Assembly (NCBI GenBank): GCA_951813575.1
Contig: OX638375.1
Location: 3,425,042-3,489,041 of the forward strand
DNA: 64,000 nucleotides
Direction of reading: 5' to 3'
From: Candidatus Binatia bacterium
GTDB lineage: Bacteria > Desulfobacterota > Binatia > UBA9968 > JAJDTQ01
In this document: positions 26,595 to 35,224 of the stretch, piece by piece
Position numbering within the stretch: the stretch's first letter is position 1
Layout: every line of letters starts with the position of its first letter
Translations under genes and position numbers: made by a program
Notes under the pieces: model-generated
Seen by the model: the letters and a program-made list of their open reading frames with translations, nothing else
Database searches by the model: none
What the model was told of the DNA's origin: nothing

Positions 26595-27379
26595 GCGTCC
26601 TCTGTCCGTGGGGTGTCGTTCGCCGCGAATGCGCTCACGATAGCGGCGAAGCTCCGTGGGTCGAGGCTGGCGCCCCCCACGAGGACGCCGTCGACTTCCG
26701 CAACCGCGGCCAGCTCGGGCGCATTGTGCGGGGTTACGCTGCCGCCGTACAGGATCGGTATCTCCCGTGCGGGGGCTTCCCCGAGCCTGCGTGCCAGCCC
26801 TCGCCGGATCCAGCCGTGGGCCTCGGCTGCCTGCGCCGGAGTCGCGTTCTTTCCGGTGCCGATGGCCCACACCGGCTCGTACGCTACCGTGAGAATTTCA
26901 TTAACACTTTTCGAAACACCCTTCAACGCGCCCGACAGTTGCGCGGACAGGATGCGGCGCATGCGCCCGGCCCGGCGTTCCTGGAGGGTCTCCCCGATGC
27001 ACAGGACGGGTTTCAGGGACGCCTCCAGGGCGGCGGCGAGCTTCCGTCCGACGTCCCGGTCGGTCTCGCCGAAGAGGCGCCTCCGCTCGGAATGGCCCAC
27101 GATCACGTGGCTGCAACCGGCGTCCCCCAGCATGTCCGCCCCGACTTCGCCGGTGAACGCCCCCTGGGGCTGCCAGTGAAGGTTCTGCGCGGACAGGTGC
27201 AGGCGGCTTCCCCTGAGGGCCCGGCGCACGGTTTCGAGGGAGGTGAACGGCGGCGCCAGCACCACCTCGACGGCCGGGAACCGGTTCCCTACCAGGCGCC
27301 GCACCCCGCGCGCCAGTGCCAGCGCTTCGGCCTGGGTCCCGTGCATCTTCCAGTTGGCTATGACCGTGGTTCTTGCCAT
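26591..27379 (-). CDS. tpiA: Triose-phosphate isomerase
   Basis: Interconverts dihydroxyacetone phosphate and glyceraldehyde-3-phosphate. 262 residues with all catalytic residues: Lys11 in NWKM, His96 in VGHSERR, Glu168 in AYEPVWAIGTG, and the phosphate-binding LYGGSVTPHNA and VDGVLVGGASL. Overlaps secG and is 15 nt after pgk. One glycolysis operon. Confidence 0.96.
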   Translation of the reverse strand: MARTTVIANWKMHGTQAEALALARGVRRLVGNRFPAVEVVLAPPFTSLETVRRALRGSRLHLSAQNLHWQPQGAFTGEVGADMLGDAGCSHVIVGHSERRRLFGETDRDVGRKLAAALEASLKPVLCIGETLQERRAGRMRRILSAQLSGALKGVSKSVNEILTVAYEPVWAIGTGKNATPAQAAEAHGWIRRGLARRLGEAPAREIPILYGGSVTPHNAPELAAVAEVDGVLVGGASLDPRSFAAIVSAFAANDTPRTEDA

Positions 27380-27394
27380 GGGTCGGAACGTCTT

Positions 27395-28582
27395 TCAGAC
27401 GCCGCGGGCGTCTTCCAGGGCCCTTACTCCGGGAAGGGTCTTGCCCTCGAGAAATTCAAGTGCGGCGCCCCCTCCGGTCGACAGGTGGGTCATGTCGTCC
27501 GCCACCCCCGCGAGCCGCACGGCCGCCACCGTGTCGCCGCCGGCGATGACGGTGGCCGCCTCCGAGGCCGCGAGGGCCCGGGCCACCGCCACGGTCCCGT
27601 GGCTGAAGGGTTCGCGCTCGAACAGCCCCAGGGGGCCGTTCCACAGGGCGATGGCCGTGTTTTTCAGCCTGTCGGTGAAAAGGGCCGCCGTTTCCGGACC
27701 GATGTCCAGCCCGATGCCGTCGTCGGGGATATCGACGCCGGGAGTCACCGAGGGGTCGCCTGCGTCGATGTCGCCGGCGGTGACGTGGTCGACGGGCAGC
27801 ACGAACGGGACCCCGGCCGTCTCCGCCTCCGCCATGATCTCCCGGGCCACGGCGATGCTTTCCGTTTCCAGCAGCGACCGGCCCACGGCCACGCCGCGGG
27901 CGCTCAGGAACGTGTACGCCATGGCGCCGCCCACCATGATCCGGTCCACCCGGGGAATCAGGTTCTTGAGGATGCCGATCTTGTCCGAGACCTTGGCGCC
28001 GCCGAGGATCGCGGCCACCGGGCGCTCCGGCGCGCTCAGGATGCGCGACAGGTAGTCCACTTCCTTGTGGAACAGGAAACCCGCGCCTTTCTCCAGGAAG
28101 TGCCGGGCCATGCCGGCGGTCGAGGCGTGGGCCCGATGCGCGGCGCCGAAGGCGTCGTTGACGTAGACATCGGCCAGGCCGGCCAGTTTCGCCGCGAACT
28201 CCGGGTCGTTGGCTTCCTCGCCGGAATGAAACCGCAGGTTCTCCAGCAGCAGGACCCCGGCTCCGTCCGGGTCCGCGAGCAGTTGCCGGACTCCGGGGCC
28301 CACGCAGTCGGGGGCGAGCCGCACGGGGCGGGACAGTGTCCGCTCCAGGTAGCGTTGCACCGGCGCCAGGCTCCAACGGGGATCGCGTGTCCCGCCGGGA
28401 CGGCCCATGTGGGAGGCGATGACGAGCCGGGCGGCCTTTTCCAGCAGGAACACGATGGTGGGCAGCGTGCTGTCGATGCGGTGGGCCTCGGCTATGCCGC
28501 CCTCCGTCAGCGGCACGTTGAAGTCCACGCGGAGAAACACGGTTTTCCCCTCCAGATCCAGTTCTGAAACGCTGCGGAGCAT
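27395..28582 (-). CDS. pgk: Phosphoglycerate kinase
   Basis: Transfers phosphate between 1,3-bisphosphoglycerate and ADP. 395 residues; N-terminal FLRVDFNVPL and SHMGRPGG, the hinge-region GGAKVSDKIGILKNLI, and the C-terminal nucleotide-site STGGGAALEFLEGKTLPGV are all present. First gene of pgk-tpiA-secG in this window; a gap (glyceraldehyde phosphate dehydrogenase) gene, often upstream, is not here. The region 28583-28707 divides it from divergent tolQ. Confidence 0.96.
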   Translation of the reverse strand: MLRSVSELDLEGKTVFLRVDFNVPLTEGGIAEAHRIDSTLPTIVFLLEKAARLVIASHMGRPGGTRDPRWSLAPVQRYLERTLSRPVRLAPDCVGPGVRQLLADPDGAGVLLLENLRFHSGEEANDPEFAAKLAGLADVYVNDAFGAAHRAHASTAGMARHFLEKGAGFLFHKEVDYLSRILSAPERPVAAILGGAKVSDKIGILKNLIPRVDRIMVGGAMAYTFLSARGVAVGRSLLETESIAVAREIMAEAETAGVPFVLPVDHVTAGDIDAGDPSVTPGVDIPDDGIGLDIGPETAALFTDRLKNTAIALWNGPLGLFEREPFSHGTVAVARALAASEAATVIAGGDTVAAVRLAGVADDMTHLSTGGGAALEFLEGKTLPGVRALEDARGV

Positions 28583-28707
28583 GAGTTCGAGGGTCCTTGT
28601 CGATCCGCACGACCGGCGACCGGGGCCGCCGCGAGTCGCGGGGTCAGGGCGGGGCCAATTGACTAGGTACAGCGATTATAATAACTTTTCAAGATGGCAG
28701 GGTTTTG

Positions 28708-29448
28708 ATGCTGTACTTCTCGGTTTACCAGCTAGCAGTCCAACCTGACGCTTTGAGAATGCAGCAAGAGGGCATCCTCGACCTGGTCATGGGATCGGGT
28801 CCGGTGGTCCAGTTGGTGCTCTACCTGCTGATCGTCTTCTCGGTGGTCAGTTGGGGTATCATTCTCTACAAGTTCAGGCACGTACGGGAGGCCAAGGTCC
28901 AGTCCGCCCGTTTCATCGAGATCTTCTGGGAAAGCCGCAACCTGGCCGAGATACGCAAGGCCAGTCAGGAGTTGCCGGCGAGCCCGGTGGCGCAAGTCTT
29001 CATCGCCGGATACGAGGAGCTGCTTCGGGTGTCCCGTCGCAATGCGGCGGAAGCGGAGGGCCTCACCACCGACCTGAGCGGGGTGGACAACGTGACGCGG
29101 GCCATGAAACGCGCCACCAACGTCGAGTTGACGAAGCTGGAACAGACGTTGACATTCCTGGCCACGACCTCCGGCTCGACGCCGTTCATCGGCCTCTTCG
29201 GCACGGTCTGGGGCATCATGAACGCGTTTCGCGGTCTCAGCGTCACCCGGTCGTCCACGATACAGGCGGTGGCGCCGGGGATCGCCGAGGCGTTGGTCGC
29301 CACGGCCGCGGGCCTGGTGGCGGCGATCCCGGCGTTGATAGCCTACAACCACTTCCTTCAGGAGATCCGGGTGTTGACCACGGACATGGAGAACTTCACG
29401 CAGGAGTTCCTCAACATCGCCGAGCGTCACTTCACCAAGAAGTCGTAG
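28708..29448 (+). CDS. tolQ: TolQ/ExbB proton channel protein
   Basis: Inner-membrane component of the Tol-Pal motor, 246 residues, three membrane segments. The first is in VVQLVLYLLIVFSVVSWGIIL; TM2/TM3 contain TSGSTPFIGLFGTVWGIMNAF and ATAAGLVAAIPALIAYN, where the family's proton-channel residues lie. ATG at 28708 is used; ATG at 28759 is an alternative. A TTGACT at 28659 and an AT-rich TATAATAACTT at 28677-28687 stand upstream and may be the promoter, though spacing to the best TATAAT is too short. Heads the tol operon. Confidence 0.9.
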   Translation: MLYFSVYQLAVQPDALRMQQEGILDLVMGSGPVVQLVLYLLIVFSVVSWGIILYKFRHVREAKVQSARFIEIFWESRNLAEIRKASQELPASPVAQVFIAGYEELLRVSRRNAAEAEGLTTDLSGVDNVTRAMKRATNVELTKLEQTLTFLATTSGSTPFIGLFGTVWGIMNAFRGLSVTRSSTIQAVAPGIAEALVATAAGLVAAIPALIAYNHFLQEIRVLTTDMENFTQEFLNIAERHFTKKS

Positions 29449-29474
29449 GGGCCGGTTCGGAGAAAGGCTGAAGC

Positions 29475-29894
29475 ATGGCGGCTGACGTGAGCCAGGGACG
29501 GGACAAGTTGCCGTTGTCGAACATCAACGTCACGCCCTTCGTGGACGTCATGTTGGTGTTGCTGGTCATCTTCATGGTGACGGCGCCGATCATCCAGCAG
29601 GGCGTGGAGGTGAATCTGCCGCAAGCCAAGGCCAGCCCGGTGTTGGACGAGGCGGACCCCTTGATCGTCACTGTCAGGAAGGACGGCCGGGTCTACCTGA
29701 ACGACAACGAGATGACCCCGGCCGAGTTGGGAGCGAAGCTCCGGGCCAACCGCAGGCTGGACCCCCGGAAGCCCGTGTATCTGAGGGCGGACCGTGACGT
29801 CCGCTACGGGTCGGTGATCGCCGCGATCGGCGAGATCAAGGACGCCGGCATCGAGAAGCTCGGCATGATGGCCATGCCCCTGAACGATCAGTGA
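29475..29894 (+). CDS. tolR: TolR/ExbD biopolymer transport protein
   Basis: Tol-Pal motor subunit of 139 residues with one N-terminal membrane segment, NVTPFVDVMLVLLVIFMVTAP, which carries the conserved proton-relay Asp, then a periplasmic domain (VNLPQAKASP, VYLRADRDVRYGSVIAAI). Starts 26 nt after tolQ and its stop overlaps the GTG of tolA. Confidence 0.93.
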   Translation: MAADVSQGRDKLPLSNINVTPFVDVMLVLLVIFMVTAPIIQQGVEVNLPQAKASPVLDEADPLIVTVRKDGRVYLNDNEMTPAELGAKLRANRRLDPRKPVYLRADRDVRYGSVIAAIGEIKDAGIEKLGMMAMPLNDQ

Positions 29895-30913
29895 GGCGGA
29901 CTCCGCGGGAAGTCATGACGGCGATGTTGCGAGACCTTTTTGGAAGAGTTCGTGGAGGATCGGGCCTGAGCCGTCTGAGGTGGTGGATCTGCTTTTCGGG
30001 CGCGCTCCATCTGGTGCTGATCGTGACGCTGCTGGTGGCGCCCACGAGCACGGCGCGCCGGGAACTTCCCATACCCGTCTACACCGTGGATCTCGTGGCC
30101 GGCCCGGCGCCGCTGCCCCGGCCCGCGGCGCCCGAGCCGAAGCCGGCGCCGGTGGAGACGCTGCCGTTGCCGGAGGACGACGAGCCGGAAGAGGCGTTCG
30201 CCGAGCCGGTGGCCCCGGAGCCGCCCAAGACCGTGAAGGCTCCGGAGAAGAAGCCGCCCCCGCCGAAGGAGAAGATACAGGTCAAGAAGCCGCCGGAGCC
30301 CAAGGTCAAGGAAGCGCCGCCGAAGAAGCCGAAGAAGAAGGCCGTCAAGCGCAAGAAGCCCGCCAAGCCCAGGAAGAAGGCCGTGGCGAAACCGATACCG
30401 CGGAAGAAGGGTGCTCCGAAGCGTCCCAGGAAGGTCGTCAAGAAGTCTTCCGCGAAGCCGAAACGAAGCGGGAAGGATACGCAGGTCGTTCGGAGACTCC
30501 GGCAGACACGCATCGAGGACGCCGTGGCCACCGCCAAAGAGCGGGCCAAGCTGCGGCGCAAGATCGGCTTGGGGCAGGACGTGGGCGCCGGTGCGGGTGT
30601 CGGCGGGACCGGGACCGGCGGGCTCTTGAAGGGGAGAGAGTTCGTGGCTTACCTGAACGGGATGCGCGACGTCTTCAAGGAACGCTGGACCTGGATCGGC
30701 AAGCGCAGGGACCTGGAAGCGACCGTGAGCTTCGGAGTGCGCGCCGACGGAGAGATCTTCGGGCTCAAGTTGCTGAAACCTTCCGGGGATGCCGCGTACG
30801 ACGAGTCGGTGGTGCGGGCCGTACGGCGTTCGGTTCTGCCGCCGCCGCCACGGCGGTACGCGCGCGAGTTCGCCGAGGTCGAGTTCACTTTCCGGCCGGA
30901 CTCCGAAGGCTAG
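29891..30913 (+). CDS. tolA: TolA/TonB-like energy transducer
   Basis: Spans inner membrane and periplasm and transmits the TolQR proton force to TolB-Pal. 340 residues: one membrane anchor (about 31-52, with WWICFSGALHLVLIVTLLVA), a long Pro/Lys/Ala/Glu-rich linker (about 75-210), then a TonB/TolA C-terminal domain with VFKERWTWIGKRRDLEATVS. GTG at 29891 overlaps tolR; an ATG at 29915 is an alternative. The linker is largely KKP/EPK repeats of low complexity. The stop TAG lies in a palindromic element at 30910. Confidence 0.85.
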   Translation: MRRTPREVMTAMLRDLFGRVRGGSGLSRLRWWICFSGALHLVLIVTLLVAPTSTARRELPIPVYTVDLVAGPAPLPRPAAPEPKPAPVETLPLPEDDEPEEAFAEPVAPEPPKTVKAPEKKPPPPKEKIQVKKPPEPKVKEAPPKKPKKKAVKRKKPAKPRKKAVAKPIPRKKGAPKRPRKVVKKSSAKPKRSGKDTQVVRRLRQTRIEDAVATAKERAKLRRKIGLGQDVGAGAGVGGTGTGGLLKGREFVAYLNGMRDVFKERWTWIGKRRDLEATVSFGVRADGEIFGLKLLKPSGDAAYDESVVRAVRRSVLPPPPRRYAREFAEVEFTFRPDSEG

Positions 30914-30934
30914 TGTCGTGTCCCACGACACTAG
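30910..30934. repeat. CTAG-bounded perfect palindrome (possible MITE remnant)
   Basis: Arms CTAGTGTCGTG and CACGACACTAG with a three-base centre form an 11-bp perfect hairpin. The tolA stop TAG lies in the left CTAG. Related elements are at 17810, 36686 and 39782. It also lies just upstream of tolB and could act on tol transcription. Confidence 0.6.
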
Positions 30935-30974
30935 CGACGTGAGAGGCGTACAGGTGGAGAAGGACTGTTTGGTC

Positions 30975-32351
30975 ATGGGGGAAAACGTCATGCCGCCACG
31001 GGCAAGAACGAGAGCGGGTCGTTCCGTCCGCGCCCCGAGCCGGATGCGCTGGTGGATCATCGCCGGGTTGCTGTCTTGCTGGCTTTTTCCGGCGATGGCC
31101 CAGGCGCAGGTCAAGGGCCTCATCGTCGGCCCCGGCGCCCAACGTTACCGGCTGGCGGTCTCGCCGCTCAGGAACCTGGGCGCCGCCGGCGACGCCGGGC
31201 GCCTTTCGGAGCGCATCGCGGACGTCATCGCGGATGACCTCGACCGATCCGGCTGGTTCAAGGTCATCGACCGCTCCGCCTACCTGGAGAATCCGCAACG
31301 AACCGGGATACGGCTGGGCCGCTTTGACTTCAGGGACTGGGCGACCATCGGCGCCGAGGGACTGGTGAAGGGAGGCTTTCGCGTCCGGGGCGCCCGGGTC
31401 GAGTTCGAGTTGTGGCTCTACGATGTATTCCGCCAGGAGTCGGTCGTCGGCAAGCGGTACTCGGGGGACATCAAGGACGCGCGGCGCATGGCGCACAAGT
31501 TCGTCGACGAGATCATCCTGAAGCTGACCGGCACCCGCGGCGTGTTCGATACCAGGATCGCGTACGTGTCGACCGGAGGGGACCGGTTCAAGGAAATCTA
31601 CGTTTCCCATCTCGACGGGACGGAGAGAAAGAAGGTCACCGACAACCGGACCATCAATCTGTTTCCGTCGTGGGCGCCCGACGGCAAGGGGCTCGTATAC
31701 ACGTCGTACAAGAACGGCAAGCCCCAATTCCTGAGCTTCGATCTCGAGGCCAACCGGGAGAAGCCGCTCTCGACGCGCAATGGCCTGAACCTGGGCGGGC
31801 GCTGGTCGCCGGACGGGCGGCACCTCGTCCTCCCCCTGGAGCAGGGGCGGAACGTCGATCTCTACTTGTTGAACCACGCGGGCGCTATCGTGCGGCGCCT
31901 TACCCGGAACGCGGGCATCGACGTCTCGCCGACATGGTCGCCGTCGGGAGACCGGATCGCCTTCGCGTCCGATCGGCAAGGCTCCCCGCAACTCTACATC
32001 CTCACTCTCGCCTCGGGCGCCATCAAGAGGCTGACCTTCAAGGGCTCCTACAATCAGTCGCCGGATTGGTCGCCCTCGGGAGACCGGATCGCGTTCACGG
32101 GCAGGTCCAACGGCGTCCTGAACATCTTTACCATCCGCCCCGATGGCGGCGAGCATCGGATGATCACCTCCAACCGCCACAATGACGAAGATCCGTCATG
32201 GGCTCCGGACGGAAGGTTCCTTGTCTTCGCGTCCGACAGATCCGGTTCCCGCCGCATCTATACCATGCGCGTGGACGGTGAGAGCCAGCGTAGATTGACA
32301 GGCTCCGTGGGAGATGATACAGATCCGTCATGGTCACCGCGGCTTCCATAG
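30975..32351 (+). CDS. tolB: TolB periplasmic beta-propeller protein
   Basis: Periplasmic protein that binds Pal and TolA. About 458 residues: a signal sequence (MRWWIIAGLLSCWLFPAMAQA, residues 24-44), an N-terminal alpha/beta domain and a six-bladed WD40-like propeller with repeats of the form SPTWSPSGDRIAF, SPDWSPSGDRIAF, DPSWAPDGRFLVF and DPSWSP. The start is uncertain: ATG 30975 with GAGAAGGA upstream, a GTG at 30954, or ATG 31044 directly before the signal core. Confidence 0.92.
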   Translation: MGENVMPPRARTRAGRSVRAPSRMRWWIIAGLLSCWLFPAMAQAQVKGLIVGPGAQRYRLAVSPLRNLGAAGDAGRLSERIADVIADDLDRSGWFKVIDRSAYLENPQRTGIRLGRFDFRDWATIGAEGLVKGGFRVRGARVEFELWLYDVFRQESVVGKRYSGDIKDARRMAHKFVDEIILKLTGTRGVFDTRIAYVSTGGDRFKEIYVSHLDGTERKKVTDNRTINLFPSWAPDGKGLVYTSYKNGKPQFLSFDLEANREKPLSTRNGLNLGGRWSPDGRHLVLPLEQGRNVDLYLLNHAGAIVRRLTRNAGIDVSPTWSPSGDRIAFASDRQGSPQLYILTLASGAIKRLTFKGSYNQSPDWSPSGDRIAFTGRSNGVLNIFTIRPDGGEHRMITSNRHNDEDPSWAPDGRFLVFASDRSGSRRIYTMRVDGESQRRLTGSVGDDTDPSWSPRLP

Positions 32352-32408
32352 CCCGGTACAGCGGCACGCCTCGATTATCCAGCCAAGGGAAAGGCAGAGA
32401 GTAAACGG

Positions 32409-32993
32409 ATGAAAAGAAACGCGGTTTTCTTGCTGTTTTGTTCCCTTTCCCTCACCATGCTTGTCTCCTGTGTGCCGCCCCCCGTGGAGCCGGAGGGGGA
32501 GCTTTCGTCCACCCCTCCGGTGGAGGATCCCGCGGCTCCAAGCGACTCCGGCGCCATTGCCGAGGGCGATCTCGCGCAGACGAAGCAGGATGGAATGGGT
32601 CAGACGAGCCTGAGCGCTCACCAGGAAGGCACGTTGCCGGACCCCGGCGTTCTGGCCGACATCTTCTTCGCCTTCGACCGTTCCGAGCTCGACCCGGATG
32701 CTCGTGACATCCTGCAACGCAATTCCGAGTGGATCAAGCAGAACCCGGCGGTCACCATCGAGATCGAAGGGCACGCGGACAACCGGGGAACCAACGAGTA
32801 CAATCTGGCCCTGGGCGCCAGAAGGGCGCAGGCCGTCAAGGACTACCTCGTCACATTGGGAAACGCGCCCGATCGCCTGTCCACCATCAGCTACGGGGAA
32901 GAGCTTCCGGTCTGCGGCGTGGACTCCGAGGAGTGCTGGGTGAAGAACCGCCGTGCGCACTTCGTCGTCCGCGCCCAGAAGCCGGCCTCGTAA
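32409..32993 (+). CDS. pal: Peptidoglycan-associated lipoprotein Pal
   Basis: Outer-membrane lipoprotein anchoring the envelope to peptidoglycan. 194 residues: lipobox LVSC with Cys21, a Pro/Glu-rich linker, then the OmpA-like domain with IFFAFDRSELDPDARDIL, IEIEGHADNRGTNEYNLALG and a C-terminal RRAHFVV. Ordered directly after tolB, as usual. Confidence 0.95.
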   Translation: MKRNAVFLLFCSLSLTMLVSCVPPPVEPEGELSSTPPVEDPAAPSDSGAIAEGDLAQTKQDGMGQTSLSAHQEGTLPDPGVLADIFFAFDRSELDPDARDILQRNSEWIKQNPAVTIEIEGHADNRGTNEYNLALGARRAQAVKDYLVTLGNAPDRLSTISYGEELPVCGVDSEECWVKNRRAHFVVRAQKPAS

Positions 32994-33069
32994 GGAGTCC
33001 CGCTTGTCCCGGGTTCCTGGTAACACGAGTCAAGCCCGTCCATTGGTTCTTCATATGCGAGAAGGCTCC

Positions 33070-33957
33070 ATGTCGATGCGGGTCGCTGCACCGGCCATGC
33101 TGGCCGTGATGTTCCTGGCCGCCATGTGGGGGTGTCAGGTCGACTACCACGCGGCGCCGGCGCCCTACGATCGGGCTCCCCTGACGGCGGCGGAACGGGA
33201 AGAGTTGAACCAGTTGAAGGCGGAGTTCGACCAGGCCCGAAAACAGTTGGCCGACACTCGCGCGGAGTTGGCCGCCATGGGCGGCCGCGTGAACGCGGTG
33301 GAGGGGTCGATCCAGGAGATCCGGAGCGGCGCCGGCACCGGTCCCGGCAGCGCCGCGGAACTCGGCGAACGCGTGGCGGCCCTCGAGACGGAAGTCCGGA
33401 CCCAGCGGGAACTGCTGCAGGTTCGGGAGGACGAGCTTCGCCTGTTGCGCGACGCGGTGCTCCCGTCCGGCACGGCGCCGAGTGGTACCACGGCCGCGGC
33501 CCCGAAAGCGGACCCGGGAACAGCCAAGCCGGACACGCCGCCGAAGACCCCCGATCCGGGCCAGGTGCCGGCCACCACCCCGGTGGCCGAGCAGGACTAC
33601 GAGAACGCGTGGAAGCGCTTGAGGGAAAAGGACTATCGCGGCGCCATTCAACAGTTCAAGAAGTTCGTCGAGACTCATCCGAAGAGCACCCTGACCGACA
33701 ACGCCCAATACTGGGTCGGTGAAAGCTACTATGCGCTCAAGGAGTTCGACCAGGCCATTCTGGAATTCGACGAGGTTCGCAAGAAGTACCCCGACGGCGA
33801 CAAGGCTCCCGCCGCCTGGCTCAAGATAGGATTCGCCTTCGCCGAGTTGGGGAATCGCGTGGACGCCAGACTCATTCTTCAGGAAGTCATCAACCGGTAT
33901 CCGCAATCCGACGCAGCCGAAAAGGCTCGGGAAAAGATACAAGCCCTGGACACCTGA
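33070..33957 (+). CDS. cpoB: CpoB/YbgF-type Tol-Pal coordinating protein
   Basis: Periplasmic protein that coordinates peptidoglycan synthesis with outer-membrane constriction in E. coli. 295 residues: an N-terminal hydrophobic signal ending at Cys22 (AMWGC, an atypical lipobox with Met at -3, so lipoprotein status is uncertain), an alpha-helical coiled-coil region (about 37-140), a Thr/Pro/Ala linker, and TPR repeats (DYENAWKRLREKDYRGAIQQF, ALKEFDQAILEF). The ATG at 33070 follows GAGAAGG; ATG 33055 is also possible. Last gene of the tol-pal run. Confidence 0.85.
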   Translation: MSMRVAAPAMLAVMFLAAMWGCQVDYHAAPAPYDRAPLTAAEREELNQLKAEFDQARKQLADTRAELAAMGGRVNAVEGSIQEIRSGAGTGPGSAAELGERVAALETEVRTQRELLQVREDELRLLRDAVLPSGTAPSGTTAAAPKADPGTAKPDTPPKTPDPGQVPATTPVAEQDYENAWKRLREKDYRGAIQQFKKFVETHPKSTLTDNAQYWVGESYYALKEFDQAILEFDEVRKKYPDGDKAPAAWLKIGFAFAELGNRVDARLILQEVINRYPQSDAAEKAREKIQALDT

Positions 33958-34090
33958 CACCTGACCCGGATGCCGCGGCTCTTCCGCGATTTGAGGACCG
34001 GAATCCGGGCGCGGCCCCGAAGATGCCCGCACGGGCGGCCCGCCGAACGCCACGGCCCCGGATGCGGGGCTGCGGGGTCAAAAAAACACG

Positions 34091-35062
34091 ATGCAGATTC
34101 TGCGGCACGTCAAGCACGAGATCGTACGTCCCGTCGTGACCATCGGGAACTTCGATGGCGTGCACCTGGGCCACCAGGACCTTCTGCGCCGGATCATGGA
34201 AGACGCGCGATCAAGCGGCGGGTCCGCGGTGGTGCTGACCTTCGAACCCCATCCGTTGAAGATTCTCGCCCCCAGTTTCGCTCCCCGGCTGATCCTCACT
34301 CGCAAGGACAAGCTGGCGCTCCTGCGCAGCGTCGGCATCGATTTCGTGGTGATCCAGCGGTTCACGCCGGCCTTCTGCGCATTGTCCGCGCACGAGTTCG
34401 TGAATCGCTATCTGGCAGGGCTCGGCGTGGAGGTCCTGTGGGTCGGAGAGGATTTCCGCTTCGGCAAGGACCGGGCCGGGACGGTGGACGAGTTGATGAG
34501 GTGGGGACCCGCGGCGGGGATGGAGATCAAGGTCATTTCGCCTGTGGCGGATTCGGACCAGGCCATCAGCAGCAGCCGTATCCGCACGCTGGTGGAAGAA
34601 GGCCGGGTCGATACGGCGCGGCGGCATCTGGGTCGCAGCCACTTCATTACCGGCGCCGTCGTCAAGGGACACCAGCGGGGGCGGGAACTCGGCTTCCCCA
34701 CCGCCAATGTGCGCACCCGGACGGAAGTGGTCCCCGCCAACGGAATCTATGCGACGTTGGTCCGGGTGGGAGGACGCGTTCTCGACAGCGTCACCAGCAT
34801 CGGCGTCAATCCTACCTTCGGGCCGGGAGCCAGAACCATCGAGACGCACATCCTGGACTTCGAGGAAGATCTTTACGGACGCCGGGTGCAGGTGTTCTTC
34901 GTGGAAAGACTTCGGGAGGAACGGAATTTTCCGTCCGTGCGGGAGCTCGTCCGGCAGATTGAAGCGGATGTCGTCGATGCCCGCTTCGTGCTGGCCGGCG
35001 TCGGCGCCGAGAGCCTGACCGGGCCGTGCTTGACAAAGCCGCCCGTTTCACCTAGTATCTAG
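34091..35062 (+). CDS. ribF: Bifunctional riboflavin kinase/FMN adenylyltransferase
   Basis: Converts riboflavin to FMN and FAD. 323 residues: the nucleotidyltransferase N-terminus with IGNFDGVHLGHQ (18-29) and SSSRIRTL, and the C-terminal kinase with QRGRELGFPTANVRTR and GVNPTFGPGARTIE. It starts 133 nt after cpoB. Its 3' end contains the promoter for rho. Confidence 0.94.
   Translation: MQILRHVKHEIVRPVVTIGNFDGVHLGHQDLLRRIMEDARSSGGSAVVLTFEPHPLKILAPSFAPRLILTRKDKLALLRSVGIDFVVIQRFTPAFCALSAHEFVNRYLAGLGVEVLWVGEDFRFGKDRAGTVDELMRWGPAAGMEIKVISPVADSDQAISSSRIRTLVEEGRVDTARRHLGRSHFITGAVVKGHQRGRELGFPTANVRTRTEVVPANGIYATLVRVGGRVLDSVTSIGVNPTFGPGARTIETHILDFEEDLYGRRVQVFFVERLREERNFPSVRELVRQIEADVVDARFVLAGVGAESLTGPCLTKPPVSPSI
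35030..35058 (+). promoter_or_regulatory. Strong sigma70-type promoter for rho
   Basis: TTGACA at 35030-35035, a 17-bp spacer, and TAGTAT at 35053-35058, lying in the final codons of ribF. A CCTAG/CTAGG dyad (35051-35063) surrounds the -10 and could be an operator or chance. The start codon of rho is at 35225, so the message would have a leader of about 160 nt, long enough for the known self-attenuation of rho. The leader (35063-35224) shows no gene. Confidence 0.7.
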
Positions 35063-35224
35063 GCTATCGTCCCGCGATGACGTCACCCAATCGTTTCCGA
35101 TCCAGTCCGCGTTAATCAATCATTGCTACATCAGGTCCGTTTGAATCGATCCGTTTCGTCGGCTTTGCACCCGTTTCTTGTCCGGGTTCACAGGCCGCCG
35201 GCAGTGTGACTGAAAGGAAGTTTT

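Noticed and set aside
28659..28687. TTGACT followed by TATAAT upstream of tolQ as a standard promoter
   Set aside because: The gap to TATAAT is only 12 bp. A 17-bp spacing gives TAACTT, which is weak, so I mention it without listing a promoter.
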